This document shows, piece after piece, positions 21,383-30,912 of a stretch of 36,632 nucleotides of DNA (the stretch's first letter is position 1; every line of letters starts with the position of its first letter). The DNA comes from a virus: the IMG/VR virus record IMGVR_UViG_3300025769_000029, positions 1 through 36,632 of that record; one strand, written 5' to 3'. Position numbers and translations under genes: made by a program. The notes below the pieces were generated by a model. The model was not told the origin of the DNA. It worked only from the letters and a program-made list of their open reading frames with translations, and searched no databases.

Positions 21383-22662
21383 TGGTTCAGCAAATTACCT
21401 TAGACAGACCAGTATTACCGACTCAGACCGCCTTAAGATTAGAACAAGCCAAGACAATGCAGGCTAATAGAGCGCTTGCTGAAAGGCAGCAAGATATAAA
21501 GGAACAAGAACTAACGCTTAAGCAACAAACTATTGGAAGTCAGTTAGAGCAGACCAATTATCTTAATGATCTAAGATCAAGAGCCGCAACTGACCCGCAG
21601 GCATTGCGTGAACTAGCAGTATATAAACCGCAAGAGGTGTCGGATTTTCTCGATTATAGAAATCAAACCACTCAAAGACTAGGTAAGGCCGCTCTTGCTG
21701 TTAAGACAGCACCATTACCAAATAGAGCTGAAGCGTACCAAAGACAGTTAAAGATTTTGGAGGCGGAAGGTTATCCAACAGAGAATTTACCCGCAGAATA
21801 TGATCCAAAGGTTGTCGATCCTCAACTCGATGAGATCGTCACTATGTCGAGAGACGTTGAGAAAACCTTAGAATCTTTGGAGCCAAAAGAGCCGAGAAAG
21901 AGAGAGATCAGGGCGACAGAAGAAGGTTTATTTGCTATTGATCCCGTAACTTTGGAGGCCGAGCCATTAGAAGGTAGAATGGGTCAGAGATTAATGCCAC
22001 AGAAAGCTCCTCAGACCGTGGTTAAACTTGGTGAGGCTGAGTCTGAAGAACAGAAACAGATTGGCAGAATTAGAGCCGCTAGATTCCAGAAATATATGGA
22101 TTCTGGGGACGCTGCCCAGAGAGGACTTGACACACTAAGAACGTTAGAACAAGCAGTATCTAATCCAGATGTCGCTCAAGGTGCATTCGCTGGATTAAGA
22201 CAGGAATCTAAGAAAGTTGCCGAGTTATTCGGTGCGGACGTCAAAGGATTAGAGGATGAGGCAATTGTAGCCGCCATTGGTAATAAATTAGCCCTACAAC
22301 TCAGAAACCCTAAAGGAGAAGATGGCGGCCTAACTGGCGCTACCTCAGATAGAGATTTGAAATTCCTAGTTGCTGGCGTTCCTAATAGAGATAAAACGAG
22401 AGAGCAAAACCTTGCTTTAATCGAACTTGCTAAACGAGATAAGGACAGAACGGTTAGACTTAAAAACGAGGCAGCTAATTATCTAGAACAAAATAATACA
22501 ATGGCTGGGTTTGAACAATATAAAAAACAATGGCTAGAACAGAATCCATTGTTTGAAGAAGGGAGTCAGGAGAAGGAAAATATTAAAAGATTACTTAGAG
22601 CTGGGCCTTTAGAAGGTAAAGCAAAATCACAAACAAGAATTAAATTTTTAGGTTTCGAATAA
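21382..22662 (+). CDS. Internal virion / ejection protein, 426 aa
   Basis: A helical, Gln/Glu/Arg-rich protein. The N-terminal coiled coil covers about residues 15-60 (ALAERQQDIKEQELTLKQQT). The C-terminal half has LALQLRNPKGEDGGLTGATS and RDLKFLVAGVPN, the conserved block of phage internal proteins annotated as DNA transfer or injection proteins. No lytic transglycosylase motif is seen. TAATG overlaps link it to both neighbours. Confidence 0.7.
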   Translation: MVQQITLDRPVLPTQTALRLEQAKTMQANRALAERQQDIKEQELTLKQQTIGSQLEQTNYLNDLRSRAATDPQALRELAVYKPQEVSDFLDYRNQTTQRLGKAALAVKTAPLPNRAEAYQRQLKILEAEGYPTENLPAEYDPKVVDPQLDEIVTMSRDVEKTLESLEPKEPRKREIRATEEGLFAIDPVTLEAEPLEGRMGQRLMPQKAPQTVVKLGEAESEEQKQIGRIRAARFQKYMDSGDAAQRGLDTLRTLEQAVSNPDVAQGAFAGLRQESKKVAELFGADVKGLEDEAIVAAIGNKLALQLRNPKGEDGGLTGATSDRDLKFLVAGVPNRDKTREQNLALIELAKRDKDRTVRLKNEAANYLEQNNTMAGFEQYKKQWLEQNPLFEEGSQEKENIKRLLRAGPLEGKAKSQTRIKFLGFE

Positions 22663-24176
22663 TGCCAGTAGCAAAAGTTCAATTACCAGACGGAAGAGTA
22701 GCTAAATTTGAAGTGGCAGAAGGTACTTCTCCCCAAGAAGTAGAGCAATTTGCTATAGAGAAATTTACACCCTCTCCAGAAGAAGCTCCAACCAGAGAGG
22801 TTGGCGCCACCGAAGCTGCCATAGCAGGAGCAGGGCAAGGTGTAACAGCTGGCTTCGGTGAGGAGGCCATCGCTGGTTTGTCGTCCCCTTTCATCTACGG
22901 CATGAGTAGACTAATAGAAGGTTTAGGATATGACACTAGAGGTTTAGCAGATAAAACTCTACGTGAAATCTACCAAGAAGAAGTTGGTAGATCTCGCGCA
23001 GAATTACAACAAGCAGAGGAGCAACAACCAGCTGCATATTTAGGTGGCGAGATCGCCGGCTCAATGGTAGGAGCAGGAAAAGTAGCAAAAGGGGCAGGAA
23101 GATTAGGAATTAAACTACCTTCTCTAAGAACAGGAACAACAACCCAAAGAATAGGTAAGAGTGCAGCAGCAGCAGCAGGAACATCGGCTCTATATGGAGC
23201 AGGAACCGCCGAAGAAGGCGAAAGATTGCAGGAGGCTGGAGAGGCTTTGTTGGCAGGTGGTGCGATAGGGGCGGCGATTCCTGTTATTGCTAAGTTACCT
23301 CAATCCAAGCAGGCAGTAGCAGTTGCGGAGGATGTGAAAAATATGGCCAGAAAAGCATATAAGAAGGCTAGTGAACAAGGAGGATTGCTCAAAGCTGGCT
23401 TTGTCGATAAGTTTATCGATGCTGCTGAGAAGGTGAGACCCCAGACTAGAGCGGGCAAGATTATAGCTGGAGATGATGAGGCTGCTAGCCTCTTAAAAAG
23501 AATGCAGCTATTAAGAGGGAAGCCTATTGATCTTGAGGAATCAAGAGAAATCGATCAAGTTCTAGGTGATCTGATCGACCGATATTTTAAAGATGGTCGT
23601 TTACAAGCGGAGGGCAAGAAAATATTAGATATTCAGACCAAATTTAGAGAAATGATTGAAAATGCACCTCTAAAACAAATTGGCTCCAGTAAAGAAGGTT
23701 TTGCCTCCCTCCGAGAAGCGCGAAAATTATGGTCTAAAAGCAGGAAACTTGATGATATTCAGAAGATTATAGCAAGGGCTGACCAGATGGATAATCCAGC
23801 TACAGGTATTAAGACAGGATTCAGGACCTTAGCAAATAACCCTAAAAGATTAAGAGGTTTCAGCAAGAAAGAACAAGCCCTAATCAAGAAAGCCGCTAAG
23901 TCAGGCATGATGACAGATGCTCTACGCGTGATGGGAAGTAGACTAATCCCTATCGGAGCCACATTATCTGGAAAAGGTTTTGGAGCGACGGCGACAGCAC
24001 AGTTAGGCACAACCCTTTCAAGGGAAGCCGCAACCCGCACCCAACAACTAAAAGCTCTAAAGGTGATTGACGAAATTCTAAAGGATGTTCCTATAAGACA
24101 ACAGCAATTAGGGGGTAGGTATACGTTACCACCAGCAGCAATTGCACCAATAGCAGGAGGTAATAATGGCAGTTAG
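22662..24176 (+). CDS. Internal virion / ejection protein with Ala/Gly-rich hydrophobic centre, 504 aa
   Basis: The N-terminus (MPVAKVQLPDGRVAKFEVAE) reads as a small domain with an LPDGR-x-x-x-x-x-V-x-x-G-T-x-x-x-E pattern. Ala/Gly-rich semi-hydrophobic stretches follow (AAIAGAGQGVTAGFGEEAIA near 50-70, GEIAGSMVGAGKVAKGAGRL near 130-150, and SAAAAAGTSALYGAG near 168-182), suited to insert in a membrane after ejection. The rest is basic and helical. It fits the gp16/gp20-type ejection proteins. It overlaps the next gene by 11 bases. Confidence 0.7.
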   Translation: MPVAKVQLPDGRVAKFEVAEGTSPQEVEQFAIEKFTPSPEEAPTREVGATEAAIAGAGQGVTAGFGEEAIAGLSSPFIYGMSRLIEGLGYDTRGLADKTLREIYQEEVGRSRAELQQAEEQQPAAYLGGEIAGSMVGAGKVAKGAGRLGIKLPSLRTGTTTQRIGKSAAAAAGTSALYGAGTAEEGERLQEAGEALLAGGAIGAAIPVIAKLPQSKQAVAVAEDVKNMARKAYKKASEQGGLLKAGFVDKFIDAAEKVRPQTRAGKIIAGDDEAASLLKRMQLLRGKPIDLEESREIDQVLGDLIDRYFKDGRLQAEGKKILDIQTKFREMIENAPLKQIGSSKEGFASLREARKLWSKSRKLDDIQKIIARADQMDNPATGIKTGFRTLANNPKRLRGFSKKEQALIKKAAKSGMMTDALRVMGSRLIPIGATLSGKGFGATATAQLGTTLSREAATRTQQLKALKVIDEILKDVPIRQQQLGGRYTLPPAAIAPIAGGNNGS

Positions 24177-25116
24177 CGGAACCAATACATTTAATCTAAC
24201 CAGAGATGCAATTATAAAAAGGGCTTTCTCTATTTTAGGCATAAGAACTCAAGGAAGGAATCTCACTTCATGGGAAATGAACGAAGCTTCTGACGTTCTC
24301 AATATGCTGGTTAAATCATGGAAATCAAAAGGAACTTATCTATGGAAGACCATCGAAGGAACATTGTTTCTAGTTAATGGTCAGGCTAAATATACCCTTG
24401 ATGGCTCAACAGCTAATGCCACAGAAAGCTTCACACAAACTACAACAAGCGCAGCCGCAAGCAGCGGAGCTTCTGACATCGTGGTAACCTCAGCCACTGG
24501 TTTTACAGTTGGTTATAATATTGGTGTAGTACAAGATGATAATACAATTCACTGGACAACAATTTCAGCAATTGCTTCCACAACCATAACATTAACGGCA
24601 ACTTTGACTGATGATGTGTCCAGTGGAGCCAAAGTCTTTGTTTATGAAACTGGAATTACCCGCCCCGAAGAAGTTACTCAGGCACGATTCAGAGCTAGCG
24701 ATGATGAGACTGATACATTAATGACAACCTTGGCGAGAGATACCTATTTCCAATATTCTGATAAATTTTCTACAGGAACGCCTAATAGTTATTATTATGA
24801 TCGTCAATTAACCTACGGTGATATATATGTATATCCTACACCAGATGACGTAGATACTACCATTAAATTCACTTTCGAGAAACAATTCTTCGACTTTACA
24901 AGTGCGGTGGATGACCCAGATTTTCCACCTGAATGGTTATTGCCGATCGCTACTAACCTAGCCTATCTATTAAGTTTTGACTATGGAATAGGTATGGAGA
25001 AGGCGGAAAGAATCAAGAGAGATGCTGAACAATTCTTAGCTGATGCAGAAGGCTATGATAAAGAGGCAACTTCTGTTTATTTCCAACCAGAAACCGTAGT
25101 TTATCAGAATTATTAA
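24166..25116 (+). CDS. Head-closure / tail accessory protein, P22 gp4-like
   Basis: The 316-aa protein starts with helices TRDAIIKRAFSILGIRTQGR and NEASDVLNMLVKSWKSKG, the pattern of P22 gp4-type tail accessory factors that bind below the portal. A Thr/Ser/Ala-rich beta insert (about 85-165) looks like an Ig-like or decoration domain that P22 gp4 (about 166 aa) lacks. The C-terminal part has DPDFPPEWLLPIATNLAYLL, the usual end block. It is followed after one base by the gp10-like gene, the same order as in P22 tail machines. Confidence 0.82.
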   Translation: MAVSGTNTFNLTRDAIIKRAFSILGIRTQGRNLTSWEMNEASDVLNMLVKSWKSKGTYLWKTIEGTLFLVNGQAKYTLDGSTANATESFTQTTTSAAASSGASDIVVTSATGFTVGYNIGVVQDDNTIHWTTISAIASTTITLTATLTDDVSSGAKVFVYETGITRPEEVTQARFRASDDETDTLMTTLARDTYFQYSDKFSTGTPNSYYYDRQLTYGDIYVYPTPDDVDTTIKFTFEKQFFDFTSAVDDPDFPPEWLLPIATNLAYLLSFDYGIGMEKAERIKRDAEQFLADAEGYDKEATSVYFQPETVVYQNY

Positions 25117-25117
25117 A

Positions 25118-26548
25118 ATGGGCGCTACTCAAGAAATACAATTTGCTTTAAATTCCTACGAGGCTAGAAGCGGAATCTTATCTTCTCAAAGATTAGTTAA
25201 TTTATACGCAGAACCCGCTCCCCCATCCTCTCCATTCCGCTACTCACTGATCGGCACACCCGGAACTAAGGTCTGGCTAGATCTAGAGCAATATGAACCA
25301 ATATATGGTTCTATTGTATTAGGTGATAAAATATATGTAGTCTGCGGCCTCAATTTATATGAGATTAACGCAACAAAAACAGCAACATTATTAGGCACAC
25401 TGTCTGGCACTCCTGCCAGAGTACAGATGACTAATAACAGAACACAAATTACCATTCTAACAAGTAATGGTGACGCCTATTACTATGATACCGATACCTC
25501 AACATTTGGCCAAATCACTGATGCGGATTATCAGACCGCCTCTAGCGTAACCACACTTAACGGTTATACTATATTCTCAGTCTTAGAATCAGATCAATTC
25601 TTTATATCAGCTTTAAATGATACCACCGATTATGAAGCATTAGACTTTGCAACAGCAGAGGCTAGACCAGATAATTTAGTGCAGGTTTATGCTATCAACA
25701 ATGAGTTATGGTTATTTGGCGGAAGTACAATAGAGATCTGGGGTAACACAGGCAATGCAACCTTCCCATTCGAGAGAATAAGAGGTGCTTTTATCGAGAT
25801 TGGATGTGCTGCGAGAGACTCTATAGTTAATGATCAGGAGGGTGTATTTTGGCTAGGAGATGATCTAAGTATTTATCAAGGAATGGGTTATCAAGGAAAT
25901 AGAATTTCTACCTATCCGATCGAGACTGCAATTAGTAGCTATAGTCGCGTTGATGATGCAGTGGCATTCTTTTATATACAAGAAGGTCATAGATTTTACT
26001 GTTTAACCTTCCCAACCGCTGGCAAGACTTGGTGTTACGACACCACGACAAACCTATGGCACGAGAGATCTAGCAGAAATACTTCAGATTTAACCGAAGA
26101 TAGATGGCTTCCCAATACATTATCTTATTTTGATCAAACTAATATTGTTGGCGATGCTAATACAGGTATTTTATATGAATTAGACTTAGATACCTACACA
26201 GAGAATGGAGCAACAATTATAAGTGAGGTCGTAACAGCAACTATATTTAAAAACTACTCTAGGTTCATTAATTCCAGACTCGTATTAGTCATGGATACTG
26301 GTGTTGGTATAGATGGTAGCGGTCAAGGAGATGACCCCGAAATCATGTTGCAATTTTCAAATGATGGTGGTAAGACTTATTCAAACGAGATATGGCAAAA
26401 ATTAGGTGAGATAGGAGCATTTGAAACAGAAGTATTCTGGCCCCAACTAGGCATAGGAAGAAGTTTCATATCAAAATTTCGTATAAGCGATCCAATCAAG
26501 AGAAACATTGTCGGGGCTTACATCAATCAAGAAGTAGGTGATTCATGA
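25118..26548 (+). CDS. DNA-stabilisation / tail hub protein, P22 gp10-like
   Basis: The 476-aa protein starts ATQEIQFALNSYEARSGILS with SSQRLVNLYAEPAPP, the R-x-V-N-x-Y-x-E signature of P22 gp10-type proteins. A beta-propeller-like body follows (repeating strands such as INGYTIFSVLESDQF, LWLFGGSTIEIWG and GVFWLGDDLSIYQG). Gp10 closes the channel and holds tailspikes and needle. Its stop overlaps the next start as ATGA. Length matches the family. Confidence 0.88.
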   Translation: MGATQEIQFALNSYEARSGILSSQRLVNLYAEPAPPSSPFRYSLIGTPGTKVWLDLEQYEPIYGSIVLGDKIYVVCGLNLYEINATKTATLLGTLSGTPARVQMTNNRTQITILTSNGDAYYYDTDTSTFGQITDADYQTASSVTTLNGYTIFSVLESDQFFISALNDTTDYEALDFATAEARPDNLVQVYAINNELWLFGGSTIEIWGNTGNATFPFERIRGAFIEIGCAARDSIVNDQEGVFWLGDDLSIYQGMGYQGNRISTYPIETAISSYSRVDDAVAFFYIQEGHRFYCLTFPTAGKTWCYDTTTNLWHERSSRNTSDLTEDRWLPNTLSYFDQTNIVGDANTGILYELDLDTYTENGATIISEVVTATIFKNYSRFINSRLVLVMDTGVGIDGSGQGDDPEIMLQFSNDGGKTYSNEIWQKLGEIGAFETEVFWPQLGIGRSFISKFRISDPIKRNIVGAYINQEVGDS

Positions 26549-27114
26549 CAATAGCAATTCCCAGTTCCAGAGAAATAGTTTTAGCAGGAAATGTGTTTAA
26601 TAGACCTTGGTTCAGATTCTTTGAAGAAATCTGGAGATCTATTAGCGGAGGTAGTGATATTAAGTTAGGTGGTCTACTTAACGTTGACACTACTAGCGCT
26701 GGCAATACTTCCACTTCAGAGACAGATTTAATAAGCTATAGTCTAGCATCCAGCCAATTAAAAAATAATGGTGATATTATTGAGATTGATAGTTGGGGTG
26801 AATATGCTGCTAACGCTAATAATAAGACTGTCCAATTAAAGTTCGGAAGCCAGACAATACTAACTACGGGCAGTGTAGCTGCAAATGATGGGACTTGGAG
26901 AATAAAAGCAAAAATTATAAGAACCGCAGACGCAACCCAAGAAATAATAAGTGAGATAATATCAAGTAATTCAAGCGTAGTTGAATCCGCTACCAGAACT
27001 TCTGGGACTCAGGATTTAACAACAAACTTGACCATTAAAACTACTGGTGAAGGTGGCGCTACTGATGATATTATTAACTATGGTTTAATTATTAATTTAT
27101 ATCCTAATTTATAA
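26545..27114 (+). CDS. Tail tip/needle-position structural protein, 189 aa
   Basis: It takes the place of a tail needle after the gp10-like gene, but has no long coiled coil like P22 gp26. N-terminal residues (NRPWFRFFEEIWRSISGG) are the conserved part. The rest is a beta-sandwich: GDIIEIDSWGEYAANANNK, TVQLKFGSQTILTTGSVA and GTWRIKAKIIRT. It resembles knob or jelly-roll domains of tail tip proteins. TAATG overlap with the next gene. The exact role is inferred. Confidence 0.65.
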   Translation: MTIAIPSSREIVLAGNVFNRPWFRFFEEIWRSISGGSDIKLGGLLNVDTTSAGNTSTSETDLISYSLASSQLKNNGDIIEIDSWGEYAANANNKTVQLKFGSQTILTTGSVAANDGTWRIKAKIIRTADATQEIISEIISSNSSVVESATRTSGTQDLTTNLTIKTTGEGGATDDIINYGLIINLYPNL

Positions 27115-28460
27115 TGGCACAAAGACTATATTTGCCAAGAGAACAGGTATTATCAGACCTAGCAGCAGTAGGTGACGGCTATAAGTTGTATTCTTATGAA
27201 ACAGGAACAACAACCCCTAAAGCTACCTATTCTGACACAGCTTTATCTAGCGCTAATACAAATCCTATCGTTGCAGATTCCGCGGGTAGACTTGGAGATA
27301 TATTTGTTGATGATCTAGCAGAATATAAGTTAGTTCTAACTGATGCTGATGATAGCACAATATGGACTGCTGATCCAGTTGATCCAAAAGTATTTAGCTT
27401 AGCGGATTTTGACCCTAGACCAACTTCATTTTGGGGGACGACAGCAGGCACAGCAAGCGCCTTTACTTTGGATGCCGATCCCGATGTAAGCGCTTATTCT
27501 TCCACCCAAACCTTTTTCTTTGCTTGCCATTTAGATAATGATGCAAGCGCAACCATGACTGTTGATAGTCTTTCGGCTCTCACTCTAAAGAAATATGATG
27601 GCACAGGTTCTAAAATTGATCTTGAGGCTGGCGATATGCAGGCAGGACAGACTTACGAAGCTAGAATTGATGGAACTGATATAATAATCTTAAATCCTGA
27701 AAAACCAACAATATTACGAGTCGGTAATGGTGGGGAATTAACTATATCAAGTGGCGAGATAACACTAACCCATTCTATCCATACCGTTGATACCGAGTCG
27801 GATGCAGCGGCTGATGATTTAGATACTATTAGTGGCGGAGAAACTGACCAGATTATATTCTTGTATGCTGCTAATTCCTCTAGGGTAGTAACTATAAAAG
27901 ATGGCACGGGAAATATAACAACTAATAGTGGCGAGGATATACCTATATATAACACTGAAGTTCCAATTGTGTTGCAATATGATGGTAGCAATTGGAAAGT
28001 AATTGCACGAGGCGATAGAATACTTCAGATTCAGACAGATTCAACAAGCGTCTATGGTAGTACTACCAATACATTTGCCCAAGATAATACAGCACCTGAG
28101 AATAACGAAGGCGCTAGCACAGGTGTATCAATAACATTTACCCCCAAATCCGCCAATAGTACTCTACATTTTGAATTTGAAGGACTGGTTGATAATAGCA
28201 CCGCTAATCTCAGAGTACTATTTCTTGTAGACACTACAATAGCGGCAGCTCTAGCAACACAAGCATCTCATGCGAACGCAACGGGACGTGCACAGGTCGT
28301 TTCTGCAATATACTCAGAGGCATCATCTTCAACAACAGCCAGAACATATGAAGTTAGATATGGCGCAGCATCTGGAACCTCTTTTATTAACGGCACTTCT
28401 GCTGGCGCGGTATATGGTGGTAGTTGTAGAACTCGATTAAAAATAACGGAGATCTTATAG
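27114..28460 (+). CDS. Tailspike / tail fibre with P22-type head-binding domain
   Basis: The 448-aa protein has an N-terminal domain (about 1-95) with the P22 tailspike head-binding pattern: PREQVLSDLAAVGDGYKLYS, YETGTTTPKATYSD, NPIVADSAGRLGDIFVDD, then EYKLVLTDADDSTIW. This part anchors to the tail hub. Residues 100-300 are a beta-rich stem and 300-448 a C-terminal beta domain (STLHFEFEGLVD, TARTYEVRYGA) that may bind receptor. No endosialidase or rhamnosidase motif is seen. TAATG overlap with the upstream gene. Confidence 0.82.
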   Translation: MAQRLYLPREQVLSDLAAVGDGYKLYSYETGTTTPKATYSDTALSSANTNPIVADSAGRLGDIFVDDLAEYKLVLTDADDSTIWTADPVDPKVFSLADFDPRPTSFWGTTAGTASAFTLDADPDVSAYSSTQTFFFACHLDNDASATMTVDSLSALTLKKYDGTGSKIDLEAGDMQAGQTYEARIDGTDIIILNPEKPTILRVGNGGELTISSGEITLTHSIHTVDTESDAAADDLDTISGGETDQIIFLYAANSSRVVTIKDGTGNITTNSGEDIPIYNTEVPIVLQYDGSNWKVIARGDRILQIQTDSTSVYGSTTNTFAQDNTAPENNEGASTGVSITFTPKSANSTLHFEFEGLVDNSTANLRVLFLVDTTIAAALATQASHANATGRAQVVSAIYSEASSSTTARTYEVRYGAASGTSFINGTSAGAVYGGSCRTRLKITEIL

Positions 28461-28461
28461 A

Positions 28462-28818
28462 ATGGCAAATTACACGAAAATCTTAGCAACTTTCTATCCT
28501 CAAAAGAAATGGGGAGCCTTCGAGAATTGCTCTTACGAGCAGATCGAATGGCTAGATTCAGAGGAGAAACCTTCTCAGGAGGAGTTAGACTCTCTGGAAT
28601 TTAGAGTGGTAGTGGAAGAAGCTAAAGTAAATAGACTAGCTTCCAGAAAAGCATATCTTGCCGACAAAGATAGATACTGGATTCGCAAGCTCCGTGAGAA
28701 TATTGATGTTCCAGAAGAGATTGTTAAGAAATCTAATCAAGCTAGAGCGGAAATAAGATCTATTAAGGTTGCCACTACCTTGGCGGAAGTTGAGTCTTAT
28801 AGTGAGGTATTTGAATGA
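28462..28818 (+). CDS. Small tail-module protein (fibre assembly-like), 118 aa
   Basis: The protein starts MANYTKILATFYPQKKWGAF and has EQIEWLDSEEKPSQEELD, the Y-P...W...W-x-x-x-x-K/P-x-x-x-E-L pattern of small proteins found beside tail fibres and sometimes called assembly chaperones. The C-terminal part is helical and charged. It lies between two tail genes. The chaperone role is a guess by neighbourhood. Confidence 0.6.
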   Translation: MANYTKILATFYPQKKWGAFENCSYEQIEWLDSEEKPSQEELDSLEFRVVVEEAKVNRLASRKAYLADKDRYWIRKLRENIDVPEEIVKKSNQARAEIRSIKVATTLAEVESYSEVFE

Positions 28819-28952
28819 GCATCACTATAGATCTTACGACAGATATAACAACAAACATAATGACGGATCTAACAGTGTTAGATGAGCTATTTGAGTTCAT
28901 GGATGGCACTATATTCGAATTTATGGATGGTGACGCTTTTGAATTTAATTAA
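28815..28952 (+). CDS. Acidic small protein with FEFMDG repeat, 45 aa
   Basis: This ORF starts with ATGA overlapping the upstream stop. It reads MSITIDLTTDITTNIMTDLT, then VLDELFEFMDGTIFEFMDGDAF and ends EFN. The short unit FEF-M-DG is repeated. It has no Lys or Arg and is strongly acidic. It may be a small structural or assembly factor; no homologue is recognised. Confidence 0.55.
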   Translation: MSITIDLTTDITTNIMTDLTVLDELFEFMDGTIFEFMDGDAFEFN

Positions 28953-28960
28953 TAATAATC

Positions 28961-29608
28961 ATGACAACAAGTGCAAAACTAACCAGTAGAACAGCATTAA
29001 CAGAATTCGCGGATGGCGACCTAGTTCATGTTGTTGATATATCAGATACTACTTCGAGCGCGGAAGGAACAAGTAAAAAAAGTACTTGGTCAACCGCAAA
29101 GACGGATATCGCCAACACTATTATTTCTGATAGATCAGGCAAAACAACCCCAGTTGTTGGAGACGCTTTTCTACTGATGGACTCCGAAGATTCCAACAAT
29201 GGCAAGCAGATAACTTTTGCAAATATGCTTGTTACTCTTAATACAATTTATGCACAACTAGCAACAACTAACGCATTTCAGGCTACTCAATCCGTTGCTG
29301 TAAATATACTAACAAGTAGTGCTAATAGCGTAGCTATAGATGCATCATTGAGTAATATTCATGTACATGACCTGACAGAGAATACAACCCTAGCATCTCC
29401 GTCAAATCTAGTGGATGGTACTACATATAATTTTATTATCAGGCAACATGCTTCATCTTCATATACTGTAGCATACAACTCAACATTTTTATTTCCCGAT
29501 GGGATAGCTCCTGTTATGCCAACGACAAATTTGGGGGTAATGATGATTAGTTGTATCTACACTACTGTAGGTGGTTTATGTTGCGTAAGCTCAAAAGATT
29601 TTAGCTAA
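28961..29608 (+). CDS. Tail fibre-like protein, 215 aa
   Basis: The N-terminal half (TSRTALTEFADGDLVHVVDI and RSGKTTPVVGDAFLLMDSED) is a common module of phage fibre proteins, seen as trimeric fibre segments. The C-terminal half is beta-rich with IHVHDLTENTTLASP and VDGTTYNFIIRQ, like carbohydrate-module ends. It stands between tail genes and overlaps the LRR gene as TAATG. A receptor-binding or accessory fibre role is likely. Confidence 0.65.
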   Translation: MTTSAKLTSRTALTEFADGDLVHVVDISDTTSSAEGTSKKSTWSTAKTDIANTIISDRSGKTTPVVGDAFLLMDSEDSNNGKQITFANMLVTLNTIYAQLATTNAFQATQSVAVNILTSSANSVAIDASLSNIHVHDLTENTTLASPSNLVDGTTYNFIIRQHASSSYTVAYNSTFLFPDGIAPVMPTTNLGVMMISCIYTTVGGLCCVSSKDFS

Positions 29609-30912
29609 TGTTTACTTGCGCTCCATCATTTAATAAAAATAGAAACCCTATGATTATCAGTGTAAAAACTGATAATTCAGGCACTTCTAATAATGATCAG
29701 TTTGCCCTACCATCGGTATCCACTGGTAATTATGAATGTTATACCAAAACAACTGAAGGAGTGTCCTCATTAATTACCGCTTATGATGACGCTGATATAA
29801 CAACCACATTCTCAGGCGGTGCAGGTACTTACACTATTGAAGTTCACGGTAAATTTGAGGGTTGGGGATTTGACGCGGGTGGAGACTGTTCAAAGCTTAT
29901 TACAATAAGCCAGTGGGGAACTGATTTTAACATAGCAGGCTCAGGGAATACGTGGAGACAATTTAAAGGATGTGATAATTTAACCTCGGTTTCAGCTCAA
30001 GATGTCCCAAATTTAAGCAACTCAGAACACGTGTATGGTTTTTTCAATGACTGCACTTCATTAACTAATGTGAATAGGTTTAATGATTGGGATATGACAC
30101 ATATTACAGCATTATATGCATTTTTTACTAATACAGCTATTAATCAAGAGATTGACCAGGATTTTTCATCTGCAACGTCTTTATACGCATTCTTAAAGAA
30201 TTGTGATTCATTTAACAGTAATGTCACAATCAACGCACCTTCTGCCACAGCTTGCAATGAAATGTTTGAAGGAGCCACTAATTTTGATGCAGCTATTGAT
30301 CTAAACTTAAGCTCATGCACGAACTTTGCTAAAATGTTTAGAAACACATCGTTTAATCAATCCCTTGCTAATCTAGACACAAGTGCAGGAACGAATTTTG
30401 AATTTATGTTTGAAGATAATACAGCTTTCAATCAACCTGTAACAAACCTAGTTACAAGTAACGCCACTACTATTAAGAGGATATTTGACGGAGCAACTTC
30501 ATTTAATCAATCTGTTAGTTCGTGGGATGTATCAAATGTAGTTTATTTTAACGGTGTATTTTGGGGAGCAACTTCATTTAATCAATCGTTATCTAGCTGG
30601 ACAACATCAAGCATGACAAATCTCACTAACTTCATTCAGTGGGCATCTGCTTTTGATCAAGATATTTCTCATTTTGATATTAGTAATTTAACATCTGCTA
30701 GCAATATGGCTTTAAATTCAGGGTTTAGCCAAACTAATTACGATAAAGTCTTAAACACTACAACGGGTTGGCCATCGCAAGCCACAATACAATCAGGTGT
30801 CACAGCTCACTTTGGCTCTGCACAATATGGGGCTGGCGACCCTGCTGCAGGAAGAGCTATATTGACAGGTTCGCCGAACAATTGGACAATAACAGACGGA
30901 GGGGTCGCATAA
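29608..30912 (+). CDS. BspA-type leucine-rich repeat (DUF285) protein, likely host-surface binding
   Basis: The 434-aa protein has an N-terminal beta domain (MIISVKTDNSGTSNNDQFAL and TYTIEVHGKFEGWGFDAGGD) that in many phage and bacterial proteins precedes DUF285 repeats. BspA-like LRR units of about 25 residues follow from about 125 to 375 (FDGATSFNQSVSSWDVSNVV and FWGATSFNQSLSSWTTSSMT are two neighbours). These repeats make a solenoid used for binding surfaces. As the end of the tail block it may be a receptor-binding or surface-displayed protein. No signal peptide or anchor is seen, so it is virion-borne or cytoplasmic. Confidence 0.82.
   Translation: MFTCAPSFNKNRNPMIISVKTDNSGTSNNDQFALPSVSTGNYECYTKTTEGVSSLITAYDDADITTTFSGGAGTYTIEVHGKFEGWGFDAGGDCSKLITISQWGTDFNIAGSGNTWRQFKGCDNLTSVSAQDVPNLSNSEHVYGFFNDCTSLTNVNRFNDWDMTHITALYAFFTNTAINQEIDQDFSSATSLYAFLKNCDSFNSNVTINAPSATACNEMFEGATNFDAAIDLNLSSCTNFAKMFRNTSFNQSLANLDTSAGTNFEFMFEDNTAFNQPVTNLVTSNATTIKRIFDGATSFNQSVSSWDVSNVVYFNGVFWGATSFNQSLSSWTTSSMTNLTNFIQWASAFDQDISHFDISNLTSASNMALNSGFSQTNYDKVLNTTTGWPSQATIQSGVTAHFGSAQYGAGDPAAGRAILTGSPNNWTITDGGVA
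30490..30587 (+). repeat. Direct DNA repeat inside the LRR gene (75-bp period)
   Basis: The same 23 bases (beginning GGAGCAACTTCATTTAATCA) occur at 30490-30512 and 30565-30587. The 75-base offset equals one 25-residue LRR unit. Exact identity at the DNA level points to recent duplication or exchange between units. Confidence 0.85.
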
